Source of the DNA: Betaproteobacteria bacterium
Lineage (GTDB): Bacteria; Pseudomonadota; Gammaproteobacteria; Burkholderiales; Burkholderiaceae_C
Assembly (NCBI GenBank): GCA_010030205.1
Contig: RGQD01000002.1
Span: 1-51,622, forward strand
DNA length: 51,622 bases
Direction of reading: 5' to 3'
The notes beneath the pieces were generated by a model, which saw only the letters and a program-made list of their open reading frames with translations, was not told the origin of the DNA and did not search any database. Position numbers and translations under genes: made by a program. Below, in pieces: positions 1 to 8,301 of this stretch (position 1 is its first letter; every line of letters begins with the position of its first letter).

Positions 1-2
1 CT

Positions 3-353
3 GGCCTGGTGCGCGGCAACGCTGGACTGCGCTTGGAGAACGCCGTGGCAGGCATGCTGCTCAAGCAGCAGCAATTCCTGGCTGACACGCAGGGCCAGGA
101 CACGGGCCTGCACTACATCCGCACCAAAGATGGCGCCGAGGTCGACTTTGCGTTGTCGCGCGACGGCGCGTTGACCCACCTCATCGAGTGCAAGCTGGCA
201 GATGCGGCACCTCAGCGCGCGCTCGCCGGTTTTGCAGAGCACTTCCCCGAAGCACAGGCCTTGCAACTGGTGCAGCAGTTGCGGCAGGAGGAGCAACGAG
301 GCCGCGTGAGGATTACCGAGGCCGCTGGGTGGCTGTCACACTTGGCGGCCTGA
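3..353 (+). CDS. C-terminal fragment of AAA-family ATPase with DUF4143 domain
   Basis: The window opens inside this gene. About 116 C-terminal residues remain, read from the left edge to a TGA at 351-353. The stretch has the DUF4143 nuclease-like look: a segment resembling GLRLENAVAGMLL, then YIRTKDGAEVDFAL, then HLIECKLAD, the E-V-D and E-C-K pattern of PD-(D/E)XK-like domains found at the end of small AAA ATPases (the DUF4143 family). The ATPase half lies outside the window. The cellular role of such proteins is generally unknown; an antitoxin-like or DNA-associated role is often suggested. The GTG at 9 is an internal codon, not the start. Confidence 0.7.
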   Translation, partial: GLVRGNAGLRLENAVAGMLLKQQQFLADTQGQDTGLHYIRTKDGAEVDFALSRDGALTHLIECKLADAAPQRALAGFAEHFPEAQALQLVQQLRQEEQRGRVRITEAAGWLSHLAA

Positions 354-389
354 GAAACGAGTTTGAGAAACGAGTCTGAGAAGCGATCC
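351..389. repeat. Three tandem 13-bp units beginning in a stop codon
   Basis: TGAGAAACGAGTT (351-363), TGAGAAACGAGTC (364-376) and the degenerate TGAGAAGCGATCC (377-389) follow each other directly. The first unit starts with the stop codon of the preceding gene. Confidence 0.8.
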
Positions 390-394
390 ACTGA

Positions 395-410
395 CCGCGC
401 CAACGCGCGG
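395..410. terminator. GC hairpin between convergent genes
   Basis: CCGCGC (395-400), loop CAAC, GCGCGG (405-410). It is a perfect 6-bp stem between two convergent genes. There is no clear T-run, so termination is an inference from position only. Confidence 0.35.
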
Positions 411-427
411 CGTCCGTTTGATCAGCG

Positions 428-1567
428 TTACGTTGCGCCGACCGGCAGCAGCAGGTCTGCCAGACGGCGCCGGTGGTGTGCGGCGTCACCGTAGGAGAAC
501 TGCAGCCACAGCGCACGCCGCAGGTAGAGCTGGGCGTCGCACTCGTAGGTGAAGCCGAAACCGCCGTGGAACTGCACCGCGCGGTCGCCGGCGAAGACGA
601 AGGCGTCGCCTGATTCGGCCTTGGCCATGCGCAGCGCGATCTCGGCGTCCTCGCCTGCCGCCAGCAGCGTCGCGGCGTGATAGAGGTGCGAGCGCGAGCG
701 TTCCAGCCCGATCAGGATCTCGGCTGCCGGATGCTTGAGTGACTGGTAGGCGCCGATCTTGCGGCCGAACGCTGTGCGCAGGTTCAGGTAGTCGACCACC
801 ACGTCGAGCACGCCGGCGATACCGCCCGCGGCCTCGGCCGTCGCCAGCAGTAGCGCAGCATGGCGGACGGCGGCCAGCGCCAGTCGGGCCGCCTCGCCGC
901 GAATCAATGCGGTCGCAGGCACGCTGACGCCGGTCAGGTCGACGCGGTAGCTGCGACGTGTCTCGTCAATCACCACTTCACGCTGGATTCGCTGCGCTTG
1001 CAGATCGGATGCACGGACCAGCACCAGCGCGGGCGCGCCGTCCAGCACAACCGACACCAGCATCATCTCGGCCACCGCCGCGTCGCAGACCAAGGTCTTG
1101 GCACCACTCAACTGGACCGTATCGCCTTGCAGCACCGCCCGGGTCTCGATCTCGTCGAGCTGCCAGTTGCCATCGGACTCGAACAGCGCGACCGTGCCGA
1201 TCGCGCCCTGGCTGAGCGCGGGCAACCAGGCCGCTTGCTGCGCGCTGCTGGCGCCGGCCAGCAAACCCTGGATCAGGCACTGGGTGCTGGCAAACGGCGT
1301 GCTCAGCAGATGGCGGCCCATAGGCTCGCAGATCGTCGCGGCTTCGGCCAGCGTCAGCCCGCTGCCGCCGTGGACCTCAGGGATCGCGATGCCGGCCCAG
1401 CCCAGCGCGACCATCTCGCGCCAGACCGCCGCGTCGAAACCCTGATCGGTCTGCAAGGCGCTGCGGACCGCCTGGATCGAAGACTTGGCGCGGCAAAAGC
1501 TGGTCGCGCTGTCGAGCAGCATGGCTTGCTCGTCGCTGAAGCTGATGCGGTGGTTCAGGTTGTGCAT
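428..1567 (-). CDS. Acyl-CoA dehydrogenase, small (alpha-type) subunit
   Basis: 379-residue flavoprotein of the acyl-CoA dehydrogenase superfamily that oxidises an acyl-CoA to the 2-enoyl-CoA. Seen: N-terminal helical domain (about 1-110), middle beta domain, and a C-terminal helical domain with FGRKIGAYQSLKHPAAE and GGFGFTYECDAQLYLRRA, typical of the smaller partner in two-gene dehydrogenases such as PimD. The start chosen, ATG at 1567, gives the usual SDEQ beginning and sits 4 bases after the stop of the larger subunit gene; longer readings into that gene do not look like family protein. Co-transcribed with 1572-2762. The substrate cannot be told from sequence; a heterotetramer with the neighbour is inferred. 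Confidence 0.88.
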   Translation of the reverse strand: MHNLNHRISFSDEQAMLLDSATSFCRAKSSIQAVRSALQTDQGFDAAVWREMVALGWAGIAIPEVHGGSGLTLAEAATICEPMGRHLLSTPFASTQCLIQGLLAGASSAQQAAWLPALSQGAIGTVALFESDGNWQLDEIETRAVLQGDTVQLSGAKTLVCDAAVAEMMLVSVVLDGAPALVLVRASDLQAQRIQREVVIDETRRSYRVDLTGVSVPATALIRGEAARLALAAVRHAALLLATAEAAGGIAGVLDVVVDYLNLRTAFGRKIGAYQSLKHPAAEILIGLERSRSHLYHAATLLAAGEDAEIALRMAKAESGDAFVFAGDRAVQFHGGFGFTYECDAQLYLRRALWLQFSYGDAAHHRRRLADLLLPVGAT

Positions 1568-1571
1568 GGCA

Positions 1572-2762
1572 TCAATCCTTGGGCAGGCCGAGCACGCGCT
1601 CGCCGATGATGTTGGCCTGGATCTGGCTGGTGCCGCCGCCGATGGTGCTGGCAAACGAGTTGAGGTAGGCGCGTTGCCATTTGCCGCCTTCGACCGCCTG
1701 CGCGTCGCCGATCCAGCGCGCCGCATGCGCACCCTGCAGCGACAGCGCGAACTGGGTCATGCGGCGTCGGTGCTCGGTCACACGCAACTTGCCAGAAAGC
1801 GCGATCGCATCGGGCCGCTCGCTGCACAGCGCGGGGATCGCCGCGCGCGCCGCGCACAGTTGGTCGCCCTGGTCCTCGATCAGAAAGCGCACGAGTTGGT
1901 CGCGCACGAACGGATCCTCCAGCGCGGGTCGACCATCGCGCCGCGAACGCTGCGCCAGATCGACCACATCGTCCACACCCATCGACACCCGCGCGATACC
2001 GCCAGCCTGACCACCGCTGGCGCCGCGCTCGAAGGTCAGCGTCGTCATCGCGATCTTCCAACCCTCACCTTCCTGCCCCATCAGACAGCTCGCGGGGATG
2101 CGCGCATCGGTGAAAAAAGTCTGGTTGAAACCGTATTCACCGGTGAGCTTGCGGATCGGTCTGGCCTCGATGCCGGGCACCTGCATCGGCACCAGGAAGT
2201 ACGACAAGCCGCCGTAGCGGCGCTGTTCCGGGTTGGTGCGGGCCAGCAAGATCATGTACTTGGCGTGGCTGCCCAGGCTGGTCCAGATCTTCGAGCCGTT
2301 GACCACGTAGTCGTCGCCATCGCGGATCGCACGGGTCTGGGTGTTGGCCAAGTCCGAGCCTTGATCAGGTTCTGAGAAGCCCTGGCACCAGATGTCATCG
2401 GCGTTGAGGATGCCGCGGATATAGCGCTGCTTGTCGGCCTCGGAGCCGATCGCCAGAATCAGCGGGCCGGCCCAGTTCAGGCCGATGGTGTTGGGCACGA
2501 ACGGCAGTTTTTGGTGCGCCATCTCGGCGTTGACGATGTCCTGGTAAGCCTGCGGCCGCCCGCCGCCGCCATACGCCGCGGGCCATGCCATCCCGAGGTA
2601 GCCGGCCTCGTAGATCTTGCGCTGCCAGTCGCGCAGGTAGGCGAACTGGGCTTCATTGCCGACCTCCATAAAGGATTCGGGCAACAGGAAACCAGGGTCT
2701 GGTGGCCGGTTGTCGCGGAACCAGGCTTCAACTTCGCGGCGGAACTCAAGCAAATCAGTCAT
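1572..2762 (-). CDS. Acyl-CoA dehydrogenase, large subunit
   Basis: 396 residues. Seen: GMAWPAAYGG near the N-terminus, the acyl-CoA dehydrogenase middle-domain motif WCQGFSEPDQGSDLA with VNGSKIWTS after it, and the C-terminal signature GGGTSQIQANIIGERVLG. The position that holds the catalytic Glu of MCAD-type enzymes (just before GTSQIQ) is Gly here, as in paired enzymes where the active base lies elsewhere or in the partner. Start ATG 2762 (MTDLLEFRREVE) was preferred over a long upstream extension of atypical composition. First gene of a two-gene operon with 428-1567, divergent from a MaoC hydratase at 2990, which suggests a short beta-oxidation or dicarboxyl-CoA/side-chain degradation module. 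Confidence 0.88.
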   Translation of the reverse strand: MTDLLEFRREVEAWFRDNRPPDPGFLLPESFMEVGNEAQFAYLRDWQRKIYEAGYLGMAWPAAYGGGGRPQAYQDIVNAEMAHQKLPFVPNTIGLNWAGPLILAIGSEADKQRYIRGILNADDIWCQGFSEPDQGSDLANTQTRAIRDGDDYVVNGSKIWTSLGSHAKYMILLARTNPEQRRYGGLSYFLVPMQVPGIEARPIRKLTGEYGFNQTFFTDARIPASCLMGQEGEGWKIAMTTLTFERGASGGQAGGIARVSMGVDDVVDLAQRSRRDGRPALEDPFVRDQLVRFLIEDQGDQLCAARAAIPALCSERPDAIALSGKLRVTEHRRRMTQFALSLQGAHAARWIGDAQAVEGGKWQRAYLNSFASTIGGGTSQIQANIIGERVLGLPKD

Positions 2763-2989
2763 CTCAGCACTCCATCTCGGCTCCATTCTGGCATCGCATC
2801 CCCTGTGGGCTGACGCCTGCCGGACAGTTGGATCGCGATGTTTCTCCGGACCGACGCGGCAAACCGCCAAGATATCCGGGAAACCACCGAGTCCCAAAGT
2901 GGTTCCGAGACACCACCGCGACCTTGCAACGGCACGATCCTGGCTTAGAGTCGAGCCAAACAACCCTGACGGCATCCTGCCGCAACACC

Positions 2990-3862
2990 ATGCCCACCTA
3001 CGACGCCAAAGCCCTCCTGCCCGATGGCCAACCCGGCCCCTGGGGCCAGCCAGTCAGCATCGCCTACGACCAGCGCGACGTGTTGTTGTACGCGGTGGGC
3101 ATCGGCGTCCAGGACCTGCGCTTTGCTTACGAGGGCCATCCCGACTTCGCCGTCTTCCCGACTTTTGCGATCCGCTGGGGTGGCGCTGGCACACCGATCG
3201 ACCGGGTCGCCATGCCTGTCTCGCCGGGACCACTCAATATCGATGCCGAACGCCAGATCGAACAACTGCGGCCGTTGCCGCTGGCGGGCACCGTGACGGT
3301 GGTGTCAAGGCTGATCGCCGTCAACCCGCGCGGCAAGGGCAATGCCTTCGTCGAGACGGAGAGCCAGGTGATGGACGCCGGCGGCCAGGTCTGCGTGCGC
3401 ATGGTCAGCGGCTCGTTCAGGCGAGGCATTGAGCAGCTCGGCGACATCGCCGCTTTCGAGGGTCGAGGCCAGACCCGGTCGGTCAAGATCGACCTGCCGG
3501 CACGCCCCGCCGATGTCGATGTCAGCGCCGTGATCGCCGTCAACCAAGCCCATCTCTACCGCTTGTCGGGCGACTACAACTCCTTGCACATCGACCCGGC
3601 AGCAGCACAGTTCGGTGGCTTTCAGACACCGATCCTGCACGGCTTGTGCACTTTCGGCCACTGTGCACAGTTGCTGCTTGGCGCGTTGTGCGGCGGCGAC
3701 GCGGCGCGCTTCAAGACGCTCAGGCTGCGCTTCTCGTCGCCCGTGTACCCTGGCGAGACCTTGCGTGTGCTGGCCTGGCACGACGGCCCCGGCCGGGTGG
3801 TGTTCGAAGCAAGAGTCGGCGACAAGCCAGTGGTTGCCAACGCCTTTTTCGAATACGCTTAA
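2990..3862 (+). CDS. MaoC-family enoyl-CoA hydratase
   Basis: 290 residues with a double hot-dog architecture. The N-terminal half is the degenerate hot-dog (DVLLYAVGIG, then a stretch with PTFAIRWGG); the C-terminal half carries the hydratase-2 motif LSGDYNSLHIDPAAA followed by FQTPILHGLCTFG, with the catalytic Asp and His. It is the type that adds water to 2-enoyl-CoA to give the (R)-3-hydroxyacyl-CoA. Start ATG 2990 gives MPTYDAKALL; in-frame codons further upstream do not resemble the family. Divergent from the acyl-CoA dehydrogenase pair (227-bp gap), whose product would be its substrate, so one pathway is inferred. Confidence 0.85.
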   Translation: MPTYDAKALLPDGQPGPWGQPVSIAYDQRDVLLYAVGIGVQDLRFAYEGHPDFAVFPTFAIRWGGAGTPIDRVAMPVSPGPLNIDAERQIEQLRPLPLAGTVTVVSRLIAVNPRGKGNAFVETESQVMDAGGQVCVRMVSGSFRRGIEQLGDIAAFEGRGQTRSVKIDLPARPADVDVSAVIAVNQAHLYRLSGDYNSLHIDPAAAQFGGFQTPILHGLCTFGHCAQLLLGALCGGDAARFKTLRLRFSSPVYPGETLRVLAWHDGPGRVVFEARVGDKPVVANAFFEYA

Positions 3863-3879
3863 CCTGAAGCGCCAAGCGC

Positions 3880-5715
3880 TCAGATCGAATGTGACCAGGG
3901 CGCCCCAGGGCGCGTGCTGCACTCGTCGAACAAGCGCACGGTGCAGTTCGCGCAGACAGATTCGTCGAGCCGCGACACGATGCTGGCGATCGCGCTGTGC
4001 TTGTCCGGGAACACCCGGTCTGCTCCCAAACGCTGCAGGAAACCGGTTCGGTGCCACAGCGCCAGCACTTGCGGACGCGGGCGGTGGAAATACAAATCGC
4101 CCCCGGCTTCGCGGCGCTTGATGCGCTCGTTGTCCCAGAGGTCGGCACCGGCGAGATCGATCGAGTTCATGCTCTTGGCCATCACCAGCAGGTGGCGTTG
4201 GCCCAACGAAGCGCCCGACCCGCGCTGCGCGCGCAGGTGTTCGGCCACATGCGACACCGCACCAAACCACACCGAACCCTCCATCCGCAAGAGCTTGAGT
4301 TGCGGGCATTCGGGCAGCGTGCCACCGGGTGCGCCGTCGATCACGACGAAGGGTCGGCCGATGCGCTGGCTGTCGAATCCCATGCTGCGAAGCGCTGGCT
4401 TGGCCATGCGTTGTAGGTAGACCACCAGCGAACACATCACACCGACCAGCACCGCCACCTCCAAGCGTAGCGTCAGCGTGGCAACAGCGGTGGTCAGCGC
4501 GATGCCGAACTCGCTGCGGTCCAGCCGCCAGACACGGGCCCAGGCCGGACGGTCGACCAGCGCCCAGGCCACCACCCCCAGCAGCGCGCTGACGCCGGCC
4601 ATCGGAATCCAGGCCAGCAATGGACCCGCCAGCGCCACCAACAGCAGCAGCCACAGCGCAGCCGCCACACCAGCCAACGGCGTCCGTGCGCCAGCTTCGA
4701 GGTTGGGCAGCGAGCGGTTGAGCGAGCCGCAGACGACCAACGCGGACCCAAAACCGGCGCTCAGGTTGGCCAAGCCCTGACCCAGGCATTCCCGGTTGGC
4801 GTCGACCACCTGGCCAGTTCGTGCACCCAGCACCTTGGCGATGGCCATCGATTGACCCAGCGCGACAACAGTCAGCGCCAACGCGGCCGCCAGTATCTGC
4901 GGCAGCAGCGGCGCCAGCCGCGAGGCCTCGGCGAATGGCCACTGCCAGATCGGCCAGGCCGACGGTGGGCTGCCCACACGCAGCGGCGCCGGCCATGCCA
5001 AGCCAGACGCGCCGGGCTGGCTGACCCACCAGCAAGCCCCAATGGCCACCAGCAAGGCCAGCAGCATGTGCGGGCCACGCCGCCACCACAGCCGTCCGGC
5101 CACGGCCACCACCAGCGTCAGTCCGCCCACCGCCAGCGCGCTGACCGAGACACCCGTCGCCAACGCCTGCCAGGGTGAGGCACGACCTGTAGCGCCCATC
5201 AGACCTGCCAGCGCGTACCAGCCGATCAAGCCGGCAGCGCCGCTGGTGAATCCCAGCATCACCGACGGCGAAATGAAGTTCGCCAGCGAGCCCAGTCGCG
5301 CCAGCGCGAGCGCCAACTGCATCAAACCCACGAAAAGCGTCAGCGTCAGCGCCAGCGGCACCACCAGGCTGGCATCGCCCGCAGCCAGCGGCACCAGCAT
5401 CGCGCCCAGCGCCAGCGAGGTGGCGTTGGTCGGTCCCGACACGACCTGACGGCTAGACCCCGCCAGCGCTGCGACCGCGCATGGCAGCACCGCGGCAGCC
5501 AGGCCCATGGCTGGCGGCAAACCGGCCAGCGCTGCAAAAGCGATCGCCTGGGGCAGCACCAGCACCGCGCCCAACAGACCGGCCAGCAGATCGGCGCGCA
5601 AGCTGCCGGCGTCGACCTCGCGCACCCAAGGCCCGAGCCAGGTGGCCAAACCTTGCCGCAACGGGTGTAGCGATCCCGTCTGGGTCGAATTTCGGGGCGT
5701 CGTTGCGTCAGCCAT
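3880..5715 (-). CDS. SulP-family anion transporter with C-terminal STAS domain
   Basis: 611 residues, inner membrane. Seen: about 10-12 hydrophobic segments (residues about 40-430) beginning with GLLGAVLVLPQAIAFAALAG, the SulP hallmark, and a cytoplasmic STAS domain (about 455-570) with HLLVMAKSMNSIDLAGADLW. Family members move sulfate, bicarbonate or carboxylates. After STAS there is an unusual Cys-bearing tail, ESVCANCTVRLFDECSTRPG (CX2CX7C). Start ATG 5715 (MADATTPRNS) was chosen over a slightly longer reading with an atypical leader. Tail-to-tail with the MaoC gene; a small AGCGC-caa-GCGCT hairpin (3868-3880) sits in the 17-bp gap. Confidence 0.88.
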   Translation of the reverse strand: MADATTPRNSTQTGSLHPLRQGLATWLGPWVREVDAGSLRADLLAGLLGAVLVLPQAIAFAALAGLPPAMGLAAAVLPCAVAALAGSSRQVVSGPTNATSLALGAMLVPLAAGDASLVVPLALTLTLFVGLMQLALALARLGSLANFISPSVMLGFTSGAAGLIGWYALAGLMGATGRASPWQALATGVSVSALAVGGLTLVVAVAGRLWWRRGPHMLLALLVAIGACWWVSQPGASGLAWPAPLRVGSPPSAWPIWQWPFAEASRLAPLLPQILAAALALTVVALGQSMAIAKVLGARTGQVVDANRECLGQGLANLSAGFGSALVVCGSLNRSLPNLEAGARTPLAGVAAALWLLLLVALAGPLLAWIPMAGVSALLGVVAWALVDRPAWARVWRLDRSEFGIALTTAVATLTLRLEVAVLVGVMCSLVVYLQRMAKPALRSMGFDSQRIGRPFVVIDGAPGGTLPECPQLKLLRMEGSVWFGAVSHVAEHLRAQRGSGASLGQRHLLVMAKSMNSIDLAGADLWDNERIKRREAGGDLYFHRPRPQVLALWHRTGFLQRLGADRVFPDKHSAIASIVSRLDESVCANCTVRLFDECSTRPGAPWSHSI

Positions 5716-5778
5716 GGGCTCAAGCGTAGCAGTCAAACCCAGACTGCTGGGCAAGCCAGGTCCTGGCGCCGCTACCGA

Positions 5779-6822
5779 TCAGCGGGTCGCGCTGAACACC
5801 GCGTCTAGCCTGGCGATCCAGCCGGCCTTGGCGTGGGCACTGACAAAGCTGGCCTCGAAGCTGTTGCGCAGCAAGGTGTAGGCCTCGGCGACGCCGAGCT
5901 GCGGCAACGCGTCGAAGGTGGCGACCAGGTTGTCGTTCAGGTAGCCGCCAAAATAAGCCGGATCGTCGCTGTTGACGGTGGCGCACAGGCCAGCGGCCAG
6001 CAACGCCGGCAGGTTGTGCTCAGCCAGGGTCTTGAAAACACAGAGCTTGACGTTGGACAGCGGGCAGACGGTGAGCGGCACGCGCTCGGCAGCCAACCGT
6101 GCCACCAAGGCCGGGCTCTCGACGCAGCGCACGCCATGGTCTATGCGCTCGACGCGCAGCAGGTCGAGCGCGCTCTCGATGTAGGCCGGCGGGCCTTCCT
6201 CGCCGGCATGCGCCACCAGATGCAGGCCGAGCGCGCGGGCGCGGGCAAAGACCTGGGTGAACTTCTCGGGCGGATGACCGCGCTCGCTGCTGTCCAGCCC
6301 GACGCCAACCAGGTGTTGGCGCCAGGGCAGCGCGGCCTCCAGCGTGATGAGCGCTGCTGCCTCGCTGAGGTGGCGAAGGAAACACAGGATCAGCGATGCG
6401 TCGATGCCATATTGGGTGCGCGCGTCGGCGCAGGCGCGCGCCAGGCCTTCGATCACGACGCCGATCGGCACGCCGCGGTCGGTGTGGGTCTGCGGATCGA
6501 AAAACAGTTCGGCGTGAATCACGTTGTCGGCCGCGGCGCGGGCGAAGTAGGCCATCGCCATGGCGTGGAAATCGGCTTCGTGCAGCAGCACGCTGGCACC
6601 GGCGTAATAAATGTCTAGAAAGCTCTGCAGGTCGGAGAAGTCATAGGCCGCGCGCAGCGCCTCGACCGACGGGTAGGCCAGCGCCACACCGTTGCGCTGG
6701 GCCAGCGCAAAGATCAACTCGGGCTCGAGCGAGCCCTCGATGTGGATGTGCAACTCGGCCTTGGGGGCAGTACGCAATAGCGCGGGCAGCGCGCTGCGGG
6801 GAATAGCGTCGAAGTCGATCAC
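5779..6822 (-). CDS. Adenine deaminase (adenosine deaminase-like family)
   Basis: 347 residues, cytoplasmic metal hydrolase converting adenine to hypoxanthine. Seen in order: KAELHIHIEGSLEPELIFAL with the metal-binding HxH, FFDPQTHTDRG, LDSSERGHPPEKF, VAHAGEEGPPAYI, RIDHGVR and VNSDDPAYFGGY with the metal/catalytic Asp pair. The S-E-x-G-H-P-P and DPAYFGGY signatures fit the adenine-specific branch better than true adenosine deaminases. Start GTG 6822 is preferred because GGAG lies 6-7 bases upstream (about 6829-6832); the longer reading would begin inside the spacer after the terminator at 6863. The same strand carries the purine ABC importer upstream, so it belongs functionally to the purine cluster. 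Confidence 0.88.
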   Translation of the reverse strand: MIDFDAIPRSALPALLRTAPKAELHIHIEGSLEPELIFALAQRNGVALAYPSVEALRAAYDFSDLQSFLDIYYAGASVLLHEADFHAMAMAYFARAAADNVIHAELFFDPQTHTDRGVPIGVVIEGLARACADARTQYGIDASLILCFLRHLSEAAALITLEAALPWRQHLVGVGLDSSERGHPPEKFTQVFARARALGLHLVAHAGEEGPPAYIESALDLLRVERIDHGVRCVESPALVARLAAERVPLTVCPLSNVKLCVFKTLAEHNLPALLAAGLCATVNSDDPAYFGGYLNDNLVATFDALPQLGVAEAYTLLRNSFEASFVSAHAKAGWIARLDAVFSATR

Positions 6823-6862
6823 GAAAAGCTCCAAACTGGTAAGACACGGGTCTTGCACAAAC

Positions 6863-6895
6863 AAGAAAGCCGCCCCTCGAAGGGGCGGCTTTCTT
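6863..6895. terminator. Perfect 15-bp palindromic terminator
   Basis: AAGAAAGCCGCCCCT (6863-6877), loop CGA, AGGGGCGGCTTTCTT (6881-6895). Symmetric, so able to act in both directions. It lies between the end of the purine ABC operon (stop at 7022) and the adenine deaminase start (6822) and most likely ends the ABC operon transcript. Confidence 0.75.
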
Positions 6896-7021
6896 GGCGG
6901 CGTAGCGAGCGGGTCTCAGGCTAGGCGCACGGCGCGCAGGAACCGGAACGTAGCAGCGCTACGTGAGGATTCCGAGCACCGCGCAACGACGCATGAGCCC
7001 CGCGCAGTAGCCGCCCGTCAA
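6896..7021. repeat. Intergenic palindrome-rich element, probably dispersed repeat
   Basis: 126 bp without a convincing gene. The core holds ACGTAGC-AGC-GCTACGT (about 6953-6969) flanked by GGAACC/GGATTCC. The composition and layout resemble intergenic repeat elements common downstream of genes in Comamonadaceae; only this one copy is in the window, so repetition is an inference. Confidence 0.4.
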
Positions 7022-8185
7022 TCACTTCTCCCCAGGGACCTTGCCTTCGACCCCCTTGACATAAAACTTGATCCCGCCAAGAAACTCGTCGTCCGCCGTC
7101 TTGTCCTTCTCCAGCATCACCTTGCCGGCGTTGTTGGTGATAGGACCCTTCCAGATCACGAAACTGCCGTCCTTCAGGCCGGCCTTGACCGCCTCGACCT
7201 TGGTCTTCACCGCAGCCGGCACGTCCTCGGCGATCGAGACGAAATCGATCGCACCTTCCTTGACGCCCCACCAGCTTTTCCCTGTGGCCCACTTGCCGTC
7301 CAGCGCGTCCTGGGTGGACTTGATGTAGTACGGCGCCCAGTTGATCACCGCCGAGCCCAGGTGTGCCTTGGGGCCGTAGGCCGACATGTCGCTGTCCCAA
7401 CCGAAGGCACGCTTGCCCTTGTCCTGCGCGGTCTTGAGCACCGCGGGAGAGTCGGTGTTCTGCATCAGCACGTCGGCGCCGCCGTTGATCAGCGCGGTGG
7501 CGGCTTCGGTCTCCTTCGGCGGGTCGAACCACTTGTTGACCCACACGACCTTGGTCTTGACCTTGGGGTTGACGCTTTGGGCGCCCATCGTGAACGAGTT
7601 GATGTTGCGGATCACCTCGGGAATCGGCACCGATCCGACGACGCCGAGCACGTTGGTCTTGGTCATGCCGCCGGCGATCACGCCAGCCATGTAAGCGCCC
7701 TCATAGGTGCGGCTGTCGTAGGTGCGCAGGTTCTCAGCCGTCTTGTAGCCGGTGGCGTGCTCGAGCTTGACATCCTTGGCCTCGGCCGCAATCTTGATCA
7801 TCGGCTCCATGTAGCCGAAAGTGGTGCCGAAGATCAGTTTGTTGCCTTGACCAACCATGTCGCGCAACACCCGCTCGGCGTCGGCCGACTCAGGCACGTT
7901 CTCGACAAAGCTGGTGACGATCTTGTCGCCCATTTCCTTTTCGAGCGCCTTGCGGGCGTTGTCGTGCGCAAAGGTCCAGCCACCATCGCCGACCGGACCG
8001 ACGTAGGCGAAGGCCACCTTCAGCGGCGCCGGCTTGGACGCAGCAGCGGAGGCGGGTGCCGCAGCGGATGCCGGCGCCGCGGGTGCGGCCTCTTGCTTTT
8101 TGCCGCAGCCCACCAGGGCGGCGGTGGCTGCCAAGGTGGACCAGCCAGCGAGCTTGAGCAGGGATCGCTTCGATGTGGGCGTCAT
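7022..8185 (-). CDS. BMP-family ABC transporter substrate-binding lipoprotein (purine/nucleoside)
   Basis: 387 residues, periplasmic and lipid-anchored. Seen: a signal with KRSLLK and the lipobox LVGC at about residues 24-27, an Ala/Pro-rich linker (AAPASAAAPASAAAS), then a Bmp/Med domain with KVAFAYVGPVGDGGWTFAHD, VVWVNKWFDPPKE and GWDSDMSAYGPKAH. BMP proteins bind nucleosides or purine bases for ABC import. It is the last gene of the LysR-guaD-ATPase-permease-permease-BMP run and is followed by the terminator at 6863. Placement beside guaD and xdh argues for guanine, xanthine or their nucleosides as ligand. Confidence 0.9.
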   Translation of the reverse strand: MTPTSKRSLLKLAGWSTLAATAALVGCGKKQEAAPAAPASAAAPASAAASKPAPLKVAFAYVGPVGDGGWTFAHDNARKALEKEMGDKIVTSFVENVPESADAERVLRDMVGQGNKLIFGTTFGYMEPMIKIAAEAKDVKLEHATGYKTAENLRTYDSRTYEGAYMAGVIAGGMTKTNVLGVVGSVPIPEVIRNINSFTMGAQSVNPKVKTKVVWVNKWFDPPKETEAATALINGGADVLMQNTDSPAVLKTAQDKGKRAFGWDSDMSAYGPKAHLGSAVINWAPYYIKSTQDALDGKWATGKSWWGVKEGAIDFVSIAEDVPAAVKTKVEAVKAGLKDGSFVIWKGPITNNAGKVMLEKDKTADDEFLGGIKFYVKGVEGKVPGEK

Positions 8186-8262
8186 GGATTCTCCAGGTTT
8201 TGAAACAGGGACAGGAACAGAACAAACAAACAGGCAGACGCAAATTATGGGCCCGATGCACT

Positions 8263-8283
8263 AGCCTGCTGGCGCAGCAGGCT
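8263..8283. repeat. Inverted repeat between permease and binding-protein genes
   Basis: AGCCTGCT (8263-8270), loop GGCGC, AGCAGGCT (8276-8283): a perfect 8-bp stem in the 116-bp gap between two genes of one operon. It could stabilise the upstream message or set a different level for the binding protein. No T-run follows on the transcribed strand. Confidence 0.5.
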
Positions 8284-8301
8284 GCGAGCGATGCGGGCAG
8301 C

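Noticed and set aside
3305-5089. 594-codon minus-strand frame crossing the MaoC and SulP genes
   Set aside because: It runs over two genes of opposite direction with no domain; the SulP frame and the MaoC frame carry the family motifs.
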